64,000 nucleotides of DNA, taken from contig OX345651.1 in the NCBI GenBank assembly GCA_947044365.1, positions 714,926 through 778,925 on the forward strand, given 5' to 3'. The notes under the pieces were generated by a model. The model did no database searches, had not been told where the DNA came from, and saw nothing but the letters and a program-made list of their open reading frames with translations. Shown here one piece after another: positions 33,046-44,719 of this stretch. Made by a program: the position numbers and the translations under genes. Numbering within the stretch: position 1 is the stretch's first letter; each line of letters opens with the position of its first letter. This DNA is from Petrosia ficiformis. Its lineage: Eukaryota; Porifera; Demospongiae; Haplosclerida; Petrosiidae.

Positions 33046-36000
33046 TTAACTTAGTGTTACAAGGAAGTCTTCCAAAATGATTCGAAGATTTTTAAAGGTT
33101 GGCCTTCTCTCTGGCTCTTTATTCCAGCAATCTAACATTACTTTGTAGAGGGGTTCTGGACAATCCTTTGGAATTGGCATACGATATTCTCGTTGTATTG
33201 CAGCAAGTACCTCGTTATTTTTCATTCCGGGATATGGGATACGACCGAAGGTCACCAGCTCATACAGAAGAATCCCAAATGACCACACATCTGACTTGAT
33301 AGTGAAACGTCCCTCAAGAGTTTCGGGTGCTGCCCATTTAAAGGGACATCTGTAACGTGGTCTTTGTCTAGAATATTCATCTTTGTTAGTGAGCAACGCC
33401 ATGCCAAAATCTGCAATTTTTGCAATATTGCCATCTCCTATCAGAATATTTCTGGCAGCTAAATTACGATGAATAAAATGTTGACTCCCCAAGTAGTCCA
33501 TTCCATCTGCTATCTGTGCACCAATATTGATAAGCGTAGGTAGTTTTAAATTTTTCCCTTCTCTTCGTAAATATTTTAACAAATCACCTTTTGTCATTAA
33601 TTCAGTGATTATATAAAATGGTTCCTCTCTCGTACATTCAGCATACATCTGAAGTACCTTCGGATGACTTAGTTTCTTCATGACTTCAGCTTCGGCTAAG
33701 AATTCTTGTGCAGGCATAGTACCTGTTTTAAAGATCTTGACAGCTGCTGGAGTTGTATCATTCCATACACCTTCCCACACTTCACTACGTTCTCCTACAT
33801 GAAGTTGTTTCACAGTACGTATTGAATGTTTTTCAATTTCCCATTTAGGGCAGCTAACAATTAAACACGAACACAGACCATCTGAATTTCTTCGGTAATA
33901 TTTCACTAGATCATCAAGTGAGGAAAATTTTGCACGAGGAAGTAAGTAGTACCCACTGGAATCTACTTTATGTATACGATAATGTTTAACGATTTCTTTA
34001 CCTCGTATGGAGAGCGCGTATTTTTCTGGGCGAGTCTCATCTTCTCTAATAAGGAAGGTACCTGGCTGGTTACCGATTTGAAGGAGTTTCTTCTCAGCAT
34101 CGGAACGTTTCAATTTACCAAAAAACCACCTATTAGATTAATAATAAGCTATGAATATTGTTAGTAATTGGTCAATTTCAGTTTACTAATCAGGGACTGC
34201 AGTAGTCTCTTTCAGTTTCTGTGTAAGTACATTTAAGGGCCCAAAAAGTGACCTCCCATCAATATACACATATCTTCTACTGACAGTTAATGCATCTTTG
34301 AAGACTAGTATGTAGTGATCTCTCAGCCAATTTTCTCATGGATGTTATATATCCACAACCACCTCCCGACAGGAAGACATGTTTTATACATGGGAAGTCT
34401 TTACAAGTGATGACAGGGAGGAGACAGATTAAGAGCAAATACTAGCAAAACTACCCAATTGCTCATCATTCTTGTATTATCATTTTTAAGCCATCCTTAT
34501 AATTGATATCCATGGGTGTATATAATTATGCATATTTATTTGTGTGACATGCAACTGTGTTGTATATGTAGTTAAGAAAGTTGTGTCATTCCAGATTCTG
34601 GGGGCTTGGTTAATTAATGAGCGTGGTGCATAAGAACGTTTGTTAGAGCTCTACAGACCTGCCTGAGATATATTCGTAAAGTTCTACAAGATCCTTTTAA
34701 AAAGTAATAATCAAAATAATAAATTAATAACTATAATAGGTTGTTTCAGGTGTGAGCCATGATTCAGTATAGTCTCGCAGGCCAGATTATATCCCGTACA
34801 TGAAGAAAGGTAGTCTGGTGACTCTCATTGAAAGGTCGTTGACCACATTGGATTTCCGATGTGGCCAATCAGATGCAGCTGTTGATAGTCATAATATTGC
34901 GAAAGTAGATTGCAAGGATTTAACAACTAGTTGGTTGTTCAGAATACATACCATGTCACACTATAGCTACTTTGTAGTAATTATATAATAAATGTATTTA
35001 CAAAATTAAATACCATTCCATACTAGATGCACAAAGAAGGTTTGGAAATTTAATTAAAATATTTATTCTGCTTCTTTGTACATGTATTAGACCAGATAGG
35101 AAAAACAAAATTACGATTATTAGATTATAATTAAATGTATGTCACTATACAGTCATAACAACCTAATTAACAATATACCTTGCACTGTACTAACCTAATT
35201 ATTTGGAGTATGTCTTCTTCACATATCAAAGTAAAGGAAACCATTGAAACGTGATGCGTACTAGGATTATGAAGTACTATTCTATTTTCCTGGAGTCTCA
35301 ACATTAACTGTTGCACAGTTGAGTCTAATCATTGTATTCCAGTGTGTCACAACCTTGTAACGAGAGTCACTAAACTACTTCCTTTGCGTGCAGGAAGTAG
35401 TCTGGCCTGCGAGACTAGATTCAGTACTGAATGTTGGATACCACAAAGCAATCATAGGGATACCTTTTGCTCTATATATCTTGTTTCTTTAGTGTAATAC
35501 ATTTTGCATTATCGAAGTAACTAGCAAAATCCAAACAATTAGCAAGTGCTGTCTCATCAACCATGTACAAAAAAACGAGGTGATTTTTGGGCAGTTTCTG
35601 CACATAACCTGTCACTGCCGTAAATAATAACAAAATCATACACCCCCCCCCCCCATAAAAGATACTGCCTAGATTGTATGACATAATACAGTGACTGGTT
35701 TTATGAAGAATGGCAAATTAAATGTTTTCTCTTTAATTATTATCCTAACATACTCTGATTTGTGAAGTTTGTTTATATTTTCTGTTGAACATACAGTAAC
35801 TTCAGCTAATTTCTCTTCAGATTTCCTAAACAAAATAGAGGTCAAAGGTAAGCTTTTGTGCATGTATAAAAACTAACTTTTGGTTGACAACATCATGATT
35901 AGGAATATCTAGAGCAACTGCTGCAGATTCTTTTCCAACCTCTTCACCTGTTATGGATAGTAGTACAAATACACAAACAAGCAATGAAGCTGTTGTATGT

Positions 36001-37283
36001 ATTAGTTAAAGTACTAGTGCGAGAAGCTCATTCAGCATGAGGCATAATCTAGTGCTGTATGAGCTAAGCTTCAAGACCCATCCCCAGTGCTGTATTTTCC
36101 AGTACAGTACAAAGATCTTTATTTAACTGGTTAAAGGCTAATGTGTCACACTGTCCGAATGTTATACCATAACACAACATTAATTAGTTGACAGAATCAC
36201 TATCTATTATCACTGAATGTGACAATGATACTTCATGTTCAAATTCCCACCTAAAAAGCTATCCTGGGAGGTTTGATAAATAACTTATCGAACCTTCAGG
36301 GAACATCGACCTCACAGTAGGTATTTAGCAACCTCATTTACTGCAATCTGATTGGTCAGTTTACTATTATATATATATATATATATATATAATTATATAT
36401 GTGGTAGAATTAAGTTATCACACTAACCTTCAACATCTAATTTCCTAACATAGTTACTGGGAAAGATACCTTTCCTTCCATTAACTCTTCCTATCGACCA
36501 TCCAGTCTCGTATTCAGCTAGGATTTCCACTGTCTGTCCTACCTCCAGTGATAATTCATCACTATCTTCAGCCTCATACCTATAAGTAACTAATGCTTTG
36601 CGTAATTTACTGGTGGAAATTCCTGGATGAGATAAGAAAACAATTCTATATTATATATGTATGGTGGGTGTACAATAATAATCACCAGGACAATAACTGT
36701 ATATATAATAATAATTACCTCCATTATCTGGTTCACAGGATGAAACTTCAGAATTTGTAACTTCTTCAATACCCTCGTGTACATTATTCTTTACTGGTAC
36801 AATAGCAGGTTGTTTGGGCTGTTGATCGGCTGTGCGAGTGATTTTATCAAGGTCCATAACTGTGTGATCAACAAATGTTATCCAGCCACTGTGAGCACTA
36901 AGACACTTGGCACAGTAGAATTTAGTACATTGTTTACAGTAACGAGTTGCATCACTCTTACAGTCATCACATGAAACTTGTTGATCACCAGATCTCTTCT
37001 TCATTAGACTGTATACCTCTGTGAGATTGTTGATGAGAAAAGCTACTGGAAATCCAGCAATACCTGCTTCAGGTACTTCTGTGGGTGTACGACAGGTAGG
37101 ACATGATATGAATTGTTTCTTTCCCTGAAGATCAAGAGGTAGTCCCTCTAGACATTGTTGACAAAATGGGTGAAGGCAGGGAAGAGTCTTTGGGTTAACG
37201 TAATAATCAAGACATAATGAACAAGTGAGTTGTTCCTCAAATTTCTTGAGAGCATTAGAGGGAGCTGAAGATGTCTCTGCCAT
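33046..37283 (-). CDS. K2: RING-B-box-SH3-SH2-pseudokinase
   Basis: Exons in order: 36719-37283 (RING, B-box), 36428-36622 (SH3), 35878-35947 and 35754-35825 (linker), 33046-34129 (SH2 and kinase); 661 aa. RING: CSLC, CLHPFCQQC, CPTC. B-box: CDDC, CKQC, CAKC. SH3 ends FPSNYV. SH2 has FLIREDE and HYRI. The linker into the kinase has the Src-like Trp (KWEIEK). The kinase keeps AVK, ADFG, activation-loop DEY and APE, but HRD is HRN (codon 33463-33465). The Src tail is missing (ends EDFLVTLS). Phases 1-1-2-2 match K1. Intron 4 (34130-35753) carries a 648-bp terminal-inverted-repeat transposon. The protein starts MAETSS, so there is no myristoylation Gly as in Src. Confidence 0.87.
34770..35417. 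mobile_element. Non-autonomous TIR element, 9-bp target duplication
   Basis: Ends TAGTCTCGCAGGCCAGA and its reverse complement, with weaker similarity for about 75 bases inward. Exact 9-base direct repeats GATTCAGTA flank it (34761-34769 and 35418-35426). A 9-bp duplication and long inverted repeats fit Mutator-like elements. No transposase is present. It is inserted in the intron before the SH2-kinase exon of K2; K1, K3 and K5 lack it there. Confidence 0.85.
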
Positions 37284-37780
37284 TTACAAAACGTCAGAAG
37301 AATATTTATGTTTAAATAAGGAGGTAGTTAGAGGTCTTCTTACCAAACACAATTTAATTTTCTACCTATATATATATATATAATATATACTATATATTTT
37401 GTATATACACACTTGTATTTACTATACCAAACACAAAATCAAAAGAATATATATATATATATATATAGACCACTCTAATAACTTGCTGTTATAATTATAA
37501 ATGGAAAGATTAATTTCGCAGTGTTGCAGTCAGAGCACTCAATCAATGCTACTTTTACAGTGGTTAATTCCTGATAGCTTTTTTTGATGACTGCTTCCTT
37601 CTGGGTATGCTTTGCAAATTATAAGTAAATGAGTACAGTTTCATGGCCAATCTCCATTGCAGGACAAGCTCACAAACTATTATAAATGACTGTGGCACTA
37701 TCCTTTATGCAAAGTAGGTATCGATTTTGAGATAATAATGCATTTAGTCTGGTGTGGTCCCCTCATTCACTTGCATTGTT

Positions 37781-37839
37781 GGGGAACTGGTAGTAAAGAT
37801 TATAAAGTAAAAACTACTAACACATCACATACACAATAA
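37781..37839 (+). pseudogene. Fragment of coiled-coil gene last exon
   Basis: It matches the end of exon 5 of the gene at 24618-27444 (about 27390-27444): the frame reads GTGSKDYK, then NTSHTQ and a stop, with only a few base changes. It lies about 0.9 kb beyond the stop of K3, in the orientation the real gene has relative to K1. Confidence 0.8.
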
Positions 37840-38200
37840 ATTTGGAGGTCACGAAATTTAGTCAAAAAAGGACTTTCCCACAAAATGATTCGATCAAATG
37901 TCTACTGCTTGCTTTTCCATCATTTTATATACACAGCCAACAGAATTAGGTATTAAATTATCAATGATAGAACTAGCTACTAAATTTAGTTAACTGTACA
38001 TAATAGTGGAATGCGTACATACACATTTAGTAAACATTTCTTACACACAGCTAAATGTGTTTATAAAAGCATCTAGTTTTGAAGATAATGTCTTCCTGAG
38101 TTTAGTAATGTCAAAAATTTATAATAAAGTTTAACTGTCACTACAAATGAAAATATATGTAAATGCTGAATAAGGCTGAAAGAGGAAACTGAAAATGCTG

Positions 38201-38276
38201 TTAGTCACTGGGAATCGAACCCAGGGCCACTGACTTCAGCCACCAGTGCTCTCACCACTGAACTACAACGACCATC
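38201..38276 (-). tRNA. tRNA-like sequence, probably pseudogene or SINE head
   Basis: On -, the D-arm region TAGTTCAGTGGTGAGAGC (box A), a 5-bp anticodon stem, and a perfect T-arm with CTGGGTTCGATTCCCAG (box B) are present. The acceptor arms do not pair well and position 33 is not T, so it is unlikely to be a working tRNA. The nominal anticodon is CTG. It is better seen as a tRNA-derived relic. Confidence 0.4.
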
Positions 38277-38748
38277 AGCACTTCACAATCCTCTATATAC
38301 ACATACATGTTTCAGCGATTACATTTTTTGCTATTTCATAACAGAAGGAAGCTTTCAAGCTATTCAGCCATTTTGTACAGAAAGCAAACTACAAGTAGCA
38401 TTATGAATTTATAGTTGCGTTAATGCAAGACAAAACAGCTGTATACAAAACAGAAAATTGAAAAATCTTTCAATAAAAGACAACACTCATAAAGAAGGCC
38501 ATAAATCTGAAACATTGTGTGAAGTTTCTATTTACTTATTTTTCTAAATAAAAACAACTTTGGAATATGACTTTGTCAAACCTCTAAAAAAGTCTACGTG
38601 TCTCAACAAGACAAGGATCATGAAGGACGGTTGTCATTTAAGGAGTTCTCAAACAATACAAATGTGAGTAATAAAGTGTAGTTATAATTATGGAAGATAA
38701 TAAATAAATAAATTAAACTGTTGAACAATAAATTCATTTAATTTAGTC

Positions 38749-41700
38749 TTACAATTCATTAATAGTAAAGAAGTCTTCCAAAGTGTAGTAAAGATATTCA
38801 AAGGTTGGCCTTCTCTCTGGCTCTTTATTCCAGCAATCTAACATTACTTTGTAGAGGGGTTCTGGACAATCCTTTGGAATTGGCATTCGATATTCTCGTT
38901 GTATTGCAGCAAGTACCTCGTTATTTTTCATTCCAGGATAAGGGATACCACCATGGGTCACCAGCTCATACAGAAGAATCCCAAATGACCACACATCTGA
39001 TTTGACAGTGAAACGTTTGAGAACAGCTTCAGGTGCTGCCCATCTTATGGCACACCTGTAATTTGCTGTTTCTTCTGTACAATATTCATCATTATTAATG
39101 AACAAAGCCATACCAAAATCTGCAATTTTTGCAATATTGCCATCTCCTACCAGGACATTTCTGGCAGCTAAATTACGATGAATGCAACATTGACTCCCCA
39201 AGTAGTCCATCCCATGTGCTACTTGTGCACCAATATCAATAAGCGTAGGTAGTTTTAAATGTCTCCCTTCTTGTTGTAAATAATTTAACAAATCACCTTT
39301 TGTCATTAATTCAGTGATTGTATAAAATGGTTCCTCTCTCGTACATACAGCATACAATCGAAGTACCTTCGGATGATGTAGTTTCTTCATGACTTCAGCT
39401 TCAGCTAAAAACTCTTGTGCACGCATAGTACCTCTTTTGAAGATCTTGACAGCTGCTACAGTTGTATCATTCCAAATACCTTCCCACACTTCACTGAATT
39501 GTCCTACATGAAGTGGTTTCACAATATGTATTGAACGTTTTTCAATCTCCCATTGAATGACAACCCCTTTAGGGCAGCTAACAGTTAAACAAGAGCACAG
39601 ACCATCTGAATTTCTTCGGTAATATTTCACTAGATCATCAAGTGAGGGAAATTTTGCATGAGGACGTAAGTAGTACCCACTGGAATCTACTCTATGTATA
39701 CGATAATGTTTGACTACTTTTTTACCTCGTATGGATAGCATATATTTTTCTGAGTGAATCTCATCTTCTCTAATAAGGAAGGTACCTGGCTGGTTACCGA
39801 TTTGAAGTAGTTTCTTCTCTGCATCGGAACGATTCATTTTACCAAAAAACCACCTATTAAAGCAGATTAATTTTATAATTATGAATATTGTTAGTCTAAT
39901 GGATAAATTTTAGTTTAATAATGAGCGAGTACAATAGTCTCTTTCAGTGTCTGTCAAATTCTGTGTAAGGATGCAGGGAAATCATTTATGAGACCAAAAA
40001 ATGCTCTACCATAAATACTTTGCTAATTCAATCATAAAGAAGCAAAAGTATAATGTGCTACCAGATTTTTCATCATTATTTAATAATTTTTTTCTTCAGT
40101 AAAATATATTTTAATTGCAGCAAAAATCCAAAAGGTTGATTTTTGAATAATTTCTGAATCTAACCACAACAAATAGTACCAAACTACACCTGGCTCTTTT
40201 TAGGTATATATGCTGCCTTGATTGTATGATGCAGTGACTGGTTACAATTAAACATTTTGTCTATAAATTATTCTCTCAACATACTCTGATTTCTGTAGTT
40301 CATGTTTCTTTTCTGAACATGTAGTAGCGTTCTCTTCAGATTTGCTACAAGGTAAAGGTCAAAGGTCACAACAGTTAAGCTTTTGTGCATATATATATAT
40401 AAACACTAACTTGTGGTTGCCAACTCCTCCACCATCATCTTCAGACAAAAGAGTTTGGTATATTGTTTTTGTGGGTGGGACTTTTTCCAGACCTGAATCC
40501 ATTTTTAAAATCGACATACCAGCTGAGAGTAGGCCTGTACTCTATTTAGAGTAATGTGATTGGCTCAATGTGATGTGATTAATGATAATTAACTATACCT
40601 TTTCCTTTAAGTCATCTTGATTAGTAGTACGTATAGTAACCACTTCAAAATCCGTGGTTTTCCGTTTTCTGTGTGCTTGTTGTTTCGTAACCTCTTCATC
40701 TATTAGGGATAGTAGTAAAAAGACACAAACAATTAATGTAGCTAGCTATATGTATATGTATTATTTAAAGTACAAGTGCTGTATGAGGGGTGCAGTTCAG
40801 AAGCTCATACAGCACGAGATGTAGTTGAGTGCTGTATGAGGCTTCAAGGCCCCGTTCCCACTTTTATACTTTCCAGTACAGTACGAGCAAAATTAGTGCT
40901 CTAAATGGTTAATGGTAGTTTGAATTTGTACATATTGCCAGCAATGAAGAAGAATAAACTACTTGGCATTCTTTCACTAAACCAAAGTAAGGATTCTTTT
41001 CTAGTGCTTTGAATAACGGATCTGGTACCAACTATGCTGCATAGACCCCTTGCCTCAGTACTGAAGTGGGCAATAAAAGTCACATGGCGATGATACAGCT
41101 TCAACTCTCACATGTAGGGGAAAAGACTTGCCTAAGTGTTGTTCATTTGTTTTTCAATGTTTTCTGACTAGCTCTCCTTGCAAGAATATTTTGCTCAAAA
41201 GAGATACCAGGAAAAGCTGAAGATAGATGTGAAGAGACTACCTGACCTGTATGGAATAGCTGTTCAGTTTGAGGAATAAGCATCACCCGTAAAGAAGTTA
41301 ATAGTGCAGTGCTCGAAATAGTATTTAAAAGTGTCCAGCAGAAACATCTGGACAAAACAAAAGTTAACCATCAAGTTGTGAATTTTGCCCAAAAAAGTCA
41401 CACAAACACACACCGTACCCATTTATGGCTTATGAGTTATAGAAGTAACCCACTAGGTCATGATTGCTTGACTAAAAAGTAACCTCATTATGATGTCATC
41501 AATATCACTGTTATTTTTTGTATTATTCTTATAACTAATTTGTCCAGTCAAATGCATTTTTGTTTGACAAAGTAGTGAAATGTCTGGAAAATGACCAATT
41601 GCCGGACATTATTTCAAGCACTATAGTTGTAATACAAGAACAATATTGTTAAAATAACTCATTGATCGGTTATTACGGATTCAATGTTGCATGGTGATGC

Positions 41701-43299
41701 CCATAACCTATATAATTATATATATAATTATATATATTTATTTATATTGTTGTCTTGCCATATGTTGTACATGTTGCATATATAGTATATAACTATCAAC
41801 AAATTAAATGGTTGAAATTTTTTGAAAACCTGCAACTACGTATACTTTAAACATAATGTAAATCACATGTATAGTAATTACCTACATGTGCTTACACAAT
41901 ATCAACAGATTTCCTTATAAGTAATGTACATATATATACTAATTACTCTGAAATGAGTCATTGTTTTCACAAATGTTAGAATGGGAGTGTTAATAATACA
42001 CCACAGGTTGTACCTATAATACTATGCTATATTGTATTAATAGTTTTTGTTACTACTCTTTATTATGACATGTACTTTATATACTAGTCAATATAGATAT
42101 TGTAACACTAACCTTCAATATCTAGTTTCTTAACATAGTTACCAGGAATGAAACCTTCCATTCCATTGACTCTTCCTAGGTACCATCCACTCTCGTATTC
42201 AGATAAAATTTCAACTGTCTGTCCTACCTCCAGCAATAAATCACCTTCTGTTTTGGGCTCATAATTATAAATAACTATTGCTCTTTGTACTTCATTAGTG
42301 TATATACCTGTGGAAAAAATTAAAAATTTGATTTACATGCATGTAGTATACTTTATTAACAAGAAAACTGTAAGAACTGTACTGTACTATATTGTGTATG
42401 TAATATATAAACCATGGTTAGGAGATGTGTATGATGGTATACCACCTGCTGTGGAGCAGGTTTATGTAGGGGGTATATCCACATAAACGTCTGAACACCA
42501 CCAAAAAATATATTTTTTGTGGCATACTAGGCATGGCTCTAAAATTAATGCATGCTAGATCAAAATCACGTGAATGCGAGTAGGTTCAATTGTTAAATCA
42601 TTTGGTGTATATGCTGTTTTAGTGATTATTACATTAGTCGCTAAAATTAGTATACACAATTAAAAGTAGGCTTAAGGTGTATTCCTAAACCAGTTGCATT
42701 ATAATATAATAATTACCTCCATTTTCTGGTTTACATGAAACTTTGGAATTTGTAACTTCTTCAATACTTTTGTGTACATCTTTAATCTTCTTGCCCTTCA
42801 TGACTTCTAGAGTACTATAAAGTTGTTCAGGTGGTTGATGGGCAGTGCGAGTGACTTCATCAAGTCCTATAACAGTGTGATCAACAAATGTTACCCAATC
42901 GTTGTGAACACTAAGACACTTGGCACAGTAGAATTTGCTACATTGCTTACAGTGACCAGTTGCATCACTCTTCTTACAATTATCACACGAAACTTGTTGA
43001 TCACCAGATCCCTTCTGCAATAGACTGTATACCTCAGTGAGATTGTTAATGAGAAAAGCTGCTGGAAATCCAACTACACCTGCTTCAGGTAGTTCTGTGG
43101 GTGTACGACAGGTAGGACATGATAAGAAGCGTTTCTTTCCTTGAAGATCAAGAGGTAGTCCCTCTAAACATTGTTGACAAAACGGATGAAAGCAAGGAAG
43201 AGTCTTGGGGTTAATGTAATGATCAAGACATACTGAACAAGTGAGTTGTTCCTCAAGTTTCCTGAGAGCATCAGAGGAAGCTGAAGATTTCTCTGCCAT
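38749..43299 (-). CDS. K3: RING-B-box-SH3-SH2-pseudokinase
   Basis: Exons in order: 42717-43299 (RING, B-box), 42113-42307 (SH3), 40599-40699, 40411-40541 and 40285-40344 (linker), 38749-39853 (SH2 and kinase); 724 aa. The RING has CSVC, CFHPFCQQC and CPTC; the B-box has CDNC, CKQC and CAKC. The SH3 has GWYLGRV and IPGNYV. The linker contains a basic stretch QQAHRKRK. SH2 has FLIREDE. The kinase has AAVK, ADFGMALF and APE, but HRN replaces HRD (codon 39172-39174), and the Src tail is missing (ends EDFFTINEL). The longer linker, encoded by three exons, separates K3-K7 from K1/K2. K5 is its closest relative. Confidence 0.86.
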
Positions 43300-43459
43300 C
43301 GCCCAGAAAAATATTTGTGTTTGATTAAGGAGGTATTTAGGGGATAATTTTGTGACATCATCCCTTTGATGTGGTGAGGTCTATATAGAGGAGGTCTATA
43401 TTTTTTAATATAGACCTGTCTGACCATTCTGTGTACACTATGCAGGAGATGTAACCATC

Positions 43460-43610
43460 ATAGTTTGCTAATAGTCCTATATACTGAATATAAGACCCTC
43501 GTTTTGTGTCCTCGGATGTGATATAGCCCTCGTAGGCTTGGGCTATATCACATCCTTGAACACAAAACTCAGGTCCTATATTCAGTATTTAGGACCTATT
43601 AGCATACTAT
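43460..43610. mobile_element. 151-bp palindromic MITE
   Basis: Arms of about 70 bases start ATAGTTTGCTAATAG and meet near TCGTAGGCTTG, with the inner pair GGATGTGATATAGCCC. An almost identical copy sits at 56616-56766 in the same position upstream of K5, carried by the block duplication. Confidence 0.85.
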
Positions 43611-43695
43611 ATAATACACATATATTTTTTTAATATATAGAGTTATATGGAAGTGGTTACAATACCAAAAAGAAAATCAAAGAATATTTACCAAG

Positions 43696-43889
43696 GGGTT
43701 CTAGTGGCCTGCTGGTTAAAGAGGTGGCCTGCGATTGCAGGTTCAAGCCCCACTAGGGTCAGGCTTTTTCTTGCCTATGAGTATACTCAGCTCTACCCTC
43801 AAAAATGAGGAGGTGCTTATCACTGCATCCTTCAGAGGGGATGTAAAGCCGTTGGTCCTGGGGATTAATATTAGCTATTCTAGTTTGCT
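43696..43889 (+). mobile_element. tRNA-derived SINE, copy 3
   Basis: The head has box A-like TGGCCTGCTGGTTAAAGAGG and box B-like GGTTCAAGCCC, then the body with CTCAGCTCTACCCTCAAAA and the end TTAATATTAGCTATTCTAG. It is the reverse-strand relative of the copies at 4230 and 5711. Confidence 0.8.
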
Positions 43890-44719
43890 TGTATGTATTA
43901 GTGTTGCTATAACTAAAACCCCTTTTAGTAAGGCATTGTAACTTTTAGTTAACTAAACTATAATTATTAAATTACAAGTCTATTGCGATAACTATAACTA
44001 ACTAAAATGAAAATTGGCCAATAATGGGCACTTTTAGTTAGTAAACTAAATACACTTTTCAACATTCACTCAAGAATCTCTGCAGTCATGCAGAGCACTC
44101 AATCAATAATGGTTAATTCCCGATAGCTCTTTTTTGATGATTAATTTCTTCTGCTTTGCAAATTTAAGTAAATCACTACAGTTTCATGGCTAATCTCCAT
44201 TGCAGGACAAGCTCACAAACTATAACAAATGTCCAGATAGCTCGTGTACACTGGAAGAGATGGAATATGCTAGCCCATGCAGGTAGTCTGGGGTGGATCT
44301 AAATAGATAGAATATTTGTTCCTAGTGAATTAATTCCGCATGAAACAAAAATGAGGGGGATCGGATTTGATGTGACAGCGGATTTGATGTGACAGCGGTA
44401 CTGTTCTTTATGCAAAGTAGGTATCGATTTAGAGATAACAATGTAATAAAACATTTTGTCTAGTGTGGTTCCCCTATTCACTTGCCATTAACATTTCAAA
44501 ATACGTTTTCTAATTATGTGTGTAATAGTAGCATTTTTCCACTGTAAATGTGTGTTTCCAATCTCTTTTCTTTACTCTAATATTAATCTATAATTGTAGC
44601 TAATTTAGAATACTATACTATCAACTGTGAAATTTTGAAATCAAAATTTTATAAGTAACAAACAATACTAGTGTCAAAAAAAACGGGAGACGTTCTCTAA
44701 AAATTAATTAATGGTAACT

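Larger units (their letters stand above)
37284..38748. other. Spacer K3/K2 with gene fossil and tRNA-like scrap
   Basis: (TA)n near 37367 and 37450, the marker GAGCACTCAATCAATG of the duplicated 3' flank near 37535, a fragment of the coiled-coil gene (37781-37839) and a tRNA-like segment (38201-38276). No intact gene is seen. Confidence 0.5.
43300..44719. other. K3 5' flank and K4 3' flank
   Basis: Contains a short hairpin around AATATAGACC (about 43376-43430), a 151-bp palindrome (43460-43610), a SINE (43696-43889) and the 3'-flank marker near 44090. The part up to about 44.6 kb is closely repeated at 56.46-58.2 kb. No gene is seen. Confidence 0.55.

Noticed and set aside
38201..38276. A functional tRNA gene
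   Set aside because: Boxes A and B are good, but the acceptor stem does not pair and position 33 is not T. It is listed as a tRNA-like relic only.
43164..43427. 87-codon - strand frame repeated at 56320-56583
   Set aside because: It overlaps the start of the RING exon in another frame; it is conserved only because the block is duplicated.
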